A DNA stretch of 64,000 bases, from NCBI GenBank assembly GCA_036489755.1, contig DASXFD010000093.1:124001-188000 (forward strand). The letters are read 5' to 3'. The stretch is from JABFXX01 sp036489755. Its GTDB lineage: Bacteria; Myxococcota_A; Polyangia; Haliangiales; Haliangiaceae. Positions 59,769-64,000 of the stretch are shown one piece after another. A program made the position numbers and the translations under genes. The notes below the pieces were generated by a model. It was not told the DNA's origin. It worked only from the letters and a program-made list of their open reading frames with translations, and searched no databases. Within the stretch, counting starts at the first letter, position 1. The number at the start of each line of letters is the position of its first letter.

Positions 59769-60802
59769 GGCACCACCAGCGTCTCGTCGTAGCGCAACAG
59801 CTGACACGACAGCTCGCCCCATTCGTCGACGCCGCTGCCGCGCGCGAAGTAGATCGCGGTCGCGAGCGCGCCATCGGGCAGCTGCACGGTGGATGGATAG
59901 CCGACGTCGTTGCCATCGCCGTCGCCGGCGAGCACGACCTCGTGCTGCCACGTCGCGCCGACGTCGCCGCTGGTCAGCGCGCCGCACCCGAGCGGCCGGT
60001 TGCGCCGCCCGAACGTCATCAGCAGGCGACCGCTCCGCGCGAGCACGCACAGATCCGCCGGATGCTCGCCCGCGCGCGTGGCGGCAACCGGTGTGCTCCA
60101 CGTGTGGCCGGCATCGCGGCTGCGCACGATCGCGCTTTCGCCGGCCCCGCACCGCACGGCACCGACGAGCAGCTCCGGCGATGCGAAGCACAGCGCGAGC
60201 TCGCTCGCGTCCGCGAGCACGTGCGATTCGTCCCGCCAGCTCGCGCCGCCGTCGTGGCTGCGCATCACGATCGCGTCGAACGTGCTCCGCGACGCCGCGC
60301 CGCGCGGCGGGCCATACGCGGCCATCACGAGCGCGCCGTCGGGCGCGACGACGATGCGACCGAACGGGCTCGCCCACGCGAGCAGCTCGCTGCGAATCGC
60401 CGACGGCGCCGACCACGTGTGGCCGCGATCGCCGCTCGCCATCACGAACGTGTCGTGCTCGCCGGGCTCGGTTGGCGGCAGCTGCCAGCTGCCGTCGCGA
60501 TAACAGCGGACGCCGGCTTTCCAGTACGCGAGCAGCCAGCGGCCGTCCGGCGCGACGCCGAGCGCCGGGTTGCGCACGTCGTCGCCGCGCGGCGCGACGT
60601 CGATCGGCGCGGACCACGTGCGCCCGCCATCGCTCGACCACGCGGTCGCCAGCGTGCCGTCGAGCCCGTAGTGGCCGCCGCCGGTGCGCACCGCGATCGC
60701 GAGCACGTCACCGGCGAGGGCGAGCACGGGAAACTGGCCTACCCCGCTGCACACGAGCGAACGCTCGACGGCCGCGTGCTTCACCACGAACGCATCTGCC
60801 AC
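59765..60802 (-). CDS. Sialidase-like BNR/Asp-box repeat protein
   Basis: This 345-residue six-bladed propeller-like protein has at least five BNR/Asp-box repeats: SSDGGRTWS, SGDRGHTWS, SHDGGASWR, SRDAGHTWS and SGDVGATWQ. It resembles the sialidase superfamily. No signal peptide is visible, and the catalytic Arg triad and Tyr/Glu pair cannot be confirmed by eye, so a role as exo-alpha-sialidase is uncertain. It starts at GTG 60802, divergent from the cytidylyltransferase gene across 29 nt. Sugar-nucleotide context is suggestive but not proof. Confidence 0.72.
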   Translation of the reverse strand: MADAFVVKHAAVERSLVCSGVGQFPVLALAGDVLAIAVRTGGGHYGLDGTLATAWSSDGGRTWSAPIDVAPRGDDVRNPALGVAPDGRWLLAYWKAGVRCYRDGSWQLPPTEPGEHDTFVMASGDRGHTWSAPSAIRSELLAWASPFGRIVVAPDGALVMAAYGPPRGAASRSTFDAIVMRSHDGGASWRDESHVLADASELALCFASPELLVGAVRCGAGESAIVRSRDAGHTWSTPVAATRAGEHPADLCVLARSGRLLMTFGRRNRPLGCGALTSGDVGATWQHEVVLAGDGDGNDVGYPSTVQLPDGALATAIYFARGSGVDEWGELSCQLLRYDETLVVP

Positions 60803-60831
60803 GCGGGCGAGTATCGCGCGACAATAGCGTC

Positions 60832-61560
60832 ATGACGACGGTTGCGATCCTGCAAGCGCGGATGGGCAGCAGCCGCTTGCCCGGCAAGGTGCTCATGCAG
60901 CTCGACGGCGAGCCCACGCTCGGCCACTGCGTCGCGCGCGCGGCCGCGTGTCAGGCGATCGACGAGCTGATCGTGGCGACTACGATCGCCGCCGACGACG
61001 ACGCGATCGTCGAGCTGTGCCGAGCGCGCGACTGGCGCTGGTTCCGCGGCGCCGAGCATGACGTGCTCGACCGCTACTATCAAGCGGCGCGCGAAGCGAA
61101 AGCCGACGACATCGTGCGCCTCACCGCCGACTGCCCGCTCAACGATCCGACGGTGCTCGCCGGGCTCGTCGGCCGGTACCGCGCCGAGCGCGCCGATTAC
61201 GCGAGCACGTCGTATCCGCGGCGCACGTTTCCGCTCGGCATCAGCGGCGAGATCATGCGCTTCGACGCGCTCGACCGCGCGTGGCGCGACGACGACGATC
61301 CGGCGTGGCGCGAGCACGTCACGCCGTACATCTATCGCCACCCCGATCGCTTCCGGATCTCCGGCTACGGCTGCGAGGCCGACTACACGCAGCATCGCTG
61401 GACGCTCGACACGCCCGAGGATGCGGAGCTGTTGCGCCTGATCTTCGATCACTTTCACGGCCGATCGTTCGGCTGGCGCGACGTGCTCGCCGCCGCGGAC
61501 GATCATCCCGAATGGCAGGCGATCAACGCCGACGTCGAGCAGCGGCGCGTACCCAGCTGA
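60832..61560 (+). CDS. SpsF-like cytidylyltransferase
   Basis: This 242-residue protein is a nucleotidyltransferase of the SpsF/KdsB-like family (CMP or NDP sugar activation). Signature: VAILQARMGSSRLPGKVL, where RMGSSRLPGK binds the nucleotide phosphates, then VRLTADCPLNDP with the metal Asp, and later GYGCEADYTQHRWTLDTPED, typical of SpsF-type spore coat polysaccharide proteins. The sugar is unknown. It stands alone and abuts the GNAT gene's stop (TGA/TCA palindrome at 61558-61563). Confidence 0.86.
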   Translation: MTTVAILQARMGSSRLPGKVLMQLDGEPTLGHCVARAAACQAIDELIVATTIAADDDAIVELCRARDWRWFRGAEHDVLDRYYQAAREAKADDIVRLTADCPLNDPTVLAGLVGRYRAERADYASTSYPRRTFPLGISGEIMRFDALDRAWRDDDDPAWREHVTPYIYRHPDRFRISGYGCEADYTQHRWTLDTPEDAELLRLIFDHFHGRSFGWRDVLAAADDHPEWQAINADVEQRRVPS

Positions 61561-62027
61561 TCACGCGCGCTTCGCGAGCGCGCGCAGCGGCTCGCCGGTC
61601 AGCCGATGCACGGTCCAGTCGGCCATCGGCGCGGCGCCCAGCCGGCGATAGAACGCGAGCGCCGGCTCGTTCCAGTCGAGCACCGACCACTCGAAGCGGC
61701 CGTAGTCGCGCTCGACGGCGATCTGCGCGCACGCGCCCATCAACGCCTTGCCGATGCCGCGGCTCCGCGCGACCGGCCGCACGAACAGATCTTCGAGGTA
61801 CAGGCCCGGCTTGCCGAGGAACGTCGAATAGCTCGTGAAGAACAGCGCGAAGCCGACCGGATCCGGGTCGCACGCGATCAACACCTCGGCGGCAGGCCGC
61901 GGCCCGAACAGCGTCGCGCGAAGCTGCGCTTCATCCGCGACGACCTCGTGCGCGAGCCGCTCGTACTCGGCGAGGTCTTTGATGAACGCGAGGATGAGCG
62001 GAACGTCGTCGATGGTCGCGGCGCGGA

Positions 62028-62031
<4 letters not shown>
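61561..62031 (-). CDS. GNAT-family N-acetyltransferase
   Basis: This 156-residue acetyltransferase has MIRAATIDDVPLILAFIKDL, the strand YLEDLFVRPVARSRGIGKALM with the RSRGIG acetyl-CoA loop, and LDWNEPALAFYRRLGA. The latter resembles diamine acetyltransferase (SAT1-type; related sequences carry LDWNxPAxxFY), so a spermidine/polyamine N-acetyltransferase is possible and would fit the polyamine genes in this window. It starts by an ATGA overlap with the rluA gene. Confidence 0.85.
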
Positions 62032-62942
<911 letters not shown>

Positions 62943-62948
62943 GCGCCA

Positions 62949-64000
62949 ATGTTCGACGTGGCGATCGTGGGTGCGGGATCGGCGGGTTGCGTGCTCGCCC
63001 ACAGGTTGTCGACGGAGCCGGCGCGCAAGGTCGCGCTGATCGAAGCGGGGCCGCCGAAGCATCGCTCGCTCAAGGTCCGCGCGCCCGGCATGTACACCGA
63101 GCTGTGGCGCAGCAAGCTCGACTGGAACCTCACGACGGTGCCGCAGGTGCACGTCGACCGGCGCGAGATGTACTGGCCGCGCGGCCGCGTCATCGGCGGC
63201 ACCAACAGCTTCAACACGCTCGTCTACATCCGCGGCAACCGCGACAACTACGACGAGTGGCAGCGCCTCGGCAATCCTGGCTGGGGTTACGACGACGTGC
63301 TGCCGTCCTTCAAACGCTCCGAAGACAACTCGCGCGGCGCGTCGGAGTTTCACGGTGCGGGAGGCCTCTTGCCGGTGCACGATGCCGAGCCGTCGCCGGT
63401 CTCGCGCGCGTTCATCGACGCGGTGGCCGCGCGCTGCCACGTGCCGGTCAACGCCGACTTCAACGGCGCGACGCAAGAAGGCGCCGGGCTCTATCAGGTC
63501 TGCGTGCGCGACGGGCTGCGCGCGAGCACCGCGACGCACTTCCTCGATCCGGTGCGCGCGCGCGACAACCTCACGGTGATCACCGGCGCGCTCGCGCTCG
63601 GCCTCGTGCTCGACGGAGATCGCTGCACCGGCGTTCGCGTGCGCACGCGCGGCCGCGACGACGTGATCGAAGCGCGCGAGGTGATCGTATGCGGCGGCGC
63701 GATCGGCTCGCCGCACCTGCTGTTGCTGTCGGGGATCGGCCCGGGCGACGAGCTGAAGGCAATCGGCGTCGAGCCGCGCCACGAGCTGGCCGGCGTCGGC
63801 AAGCACCTCGAGGATCACCTGTTGTGCTTCATGGTGCATCGCGCGAAGGGCGTCACGAAGCTGTCGCGCGGCACACTCCTGGCGTCGGTGCTCAAGCACC
63901 TGACCGGGCGCGGCGGCATCCTCGCGCGCTCGCCCGTCGAAGCCGGCGCATTCGTACGCAACTCGCCCGACGCGCCGCGCCCCGACAACCAGTTTCACTT
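62949..64000 (+). CDS. GMC-family FAD oxidoreductase, 3' end missing
   Basis: This is a flavin oxidoreductase of the choline dehydrogenase/glucose-methanol-choline family. Visible parts are the FAD-binding MFDVAIVGAGSAGCVLA, GMC signature 1 PRGRVIGGTNSFNTLVY and signature 2 GGAIGSPHLLLLSGIGP. The frame stays open to the right edge, about 350 codons, while the catalytic His/Asn of the C-terminal half lies outside the window. The family oxidises alcohols, choline or sugars. The substrate cannot be inferred from the part seen. A TACCAT hexamer precedes the ATG by 6 nt. Confidence 0.9.
   Translation, partial: MFDVAIVGAGSAGCVLAHRLSTEPARKVALIEAGPPKHRSLKVRAPGMYTELWRSKLDWNLTTVPQVHVDRREMYWPRGRVIGGTNSFNTLVYIRGNRDNYDEWQRLGNPGWGYDDVLPSFKRSEDNSRGASEFHGAGGLLPVHDAEPSPVSRAFIDAVAARCHVPVNADFNGATQEGAGLYQVCVRDGLRASTATHFLDPVRARDNLTVITGALALGLVLDGDRCTGVRVRTRGRDDVIEAREVIVCGGAIGSPHLLLLSGIGPGDELKAIGVEPRHELAGVGKHLEDHLLCFMVHRAKGVTKLSRGTLLASVLKHLTGRGGILARSPVEAGAFVRNSPDAPRPDNQFH

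Overview
The window is a GC-rich chromosomal segment packed with short operons. The best fit is a myxobacterium-like member of the Myxococcota, perhaps near Haliangium/Kofleria. The support is gene content: FHA-linked sigma-54 activators, Hanks-type kinases and a PPM phosphatase, an AgmX/PglI-type protein, a TIGR02996-type protein, many single-gene lipoproteins with Asp/Gly/Thr-rich spacers, and an imuA/imuB SOS pair. No rRNA, tRNA, CRISPR array, prophage or complete insertion sequence was seen. One solitary REP-associated-type transposase gene is present.

Layout. 0-13 kb: two FHA sigma-54 activators (one cut by the left edge), a PPM phosphatase, a Ser/Thr kinase behind a 46-bp nested palindrome, an MBL hydrolase and several secreted or lipoprotein genes. 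13-18 kb: a CPA2-like antiporter, a DNA-binding protein paired with ClpP, and divergent PPK2 and CHAD genes (polyphosphate). 18.7-21.6 kb: a polyamine operon (carboxynorspermidine synthase, a membrane protein, nspC), followed by two small proteins with double-glycine leaders. 22-31 kb: glutathione reductase, a PHM-like copper monooxygenase lipoprotein, a peroxiredoxin, a pepsin-type protease, a response regulator, acyltransferases and an agmatinase-type ureohydrolase. 31-37 kb: a TSUP exporter with DUF1634, a kinase with a second degenerate kinase-like domain, and ctaA-ctaB-DUF420 for heme A. 37-48.6 kb: the transposase, Ppx, a 48-residue basic protein, an SDR, imuA and imuB separated by four opposite-strand genes, and a fused Mla-type ABC transporter. 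48.7-64 kb: AgmX-type protein, a zinc peptidase-like protein, a threonine dehydratase-like enzyme, sbcD-sbcC with an in-frame repeat, a BNR protein, an SpsF-like cytidylyltransferase, RluA-GNAT, and a GMC oxidoreductase cut by the right edge.

Two features of genome architecture recur. First, many first-in-transcript genes have a TANNNT -10-like hexamer only 6-10 nt before the start codon and no Shine-Dalgarno, which suggests leaderless mRNAs. Shine-Dalgarno sequences or GTGA/ATGA overlaps occur mainly inside operons. Second, convergent genes nearly always abut or overlap at their stop codons, with no visible intrinsic terminators.

Functional links between distant genes are inferences from family knowledge. 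These include polyphosphate handling (PPK2, CHAD, Ppx), polyamine metabolism (carboxynorspermidine genes, agmatinase-type enzyme), DNA repair (imuA, imuB, sbcCD) and kinase/phosphatase signalling.
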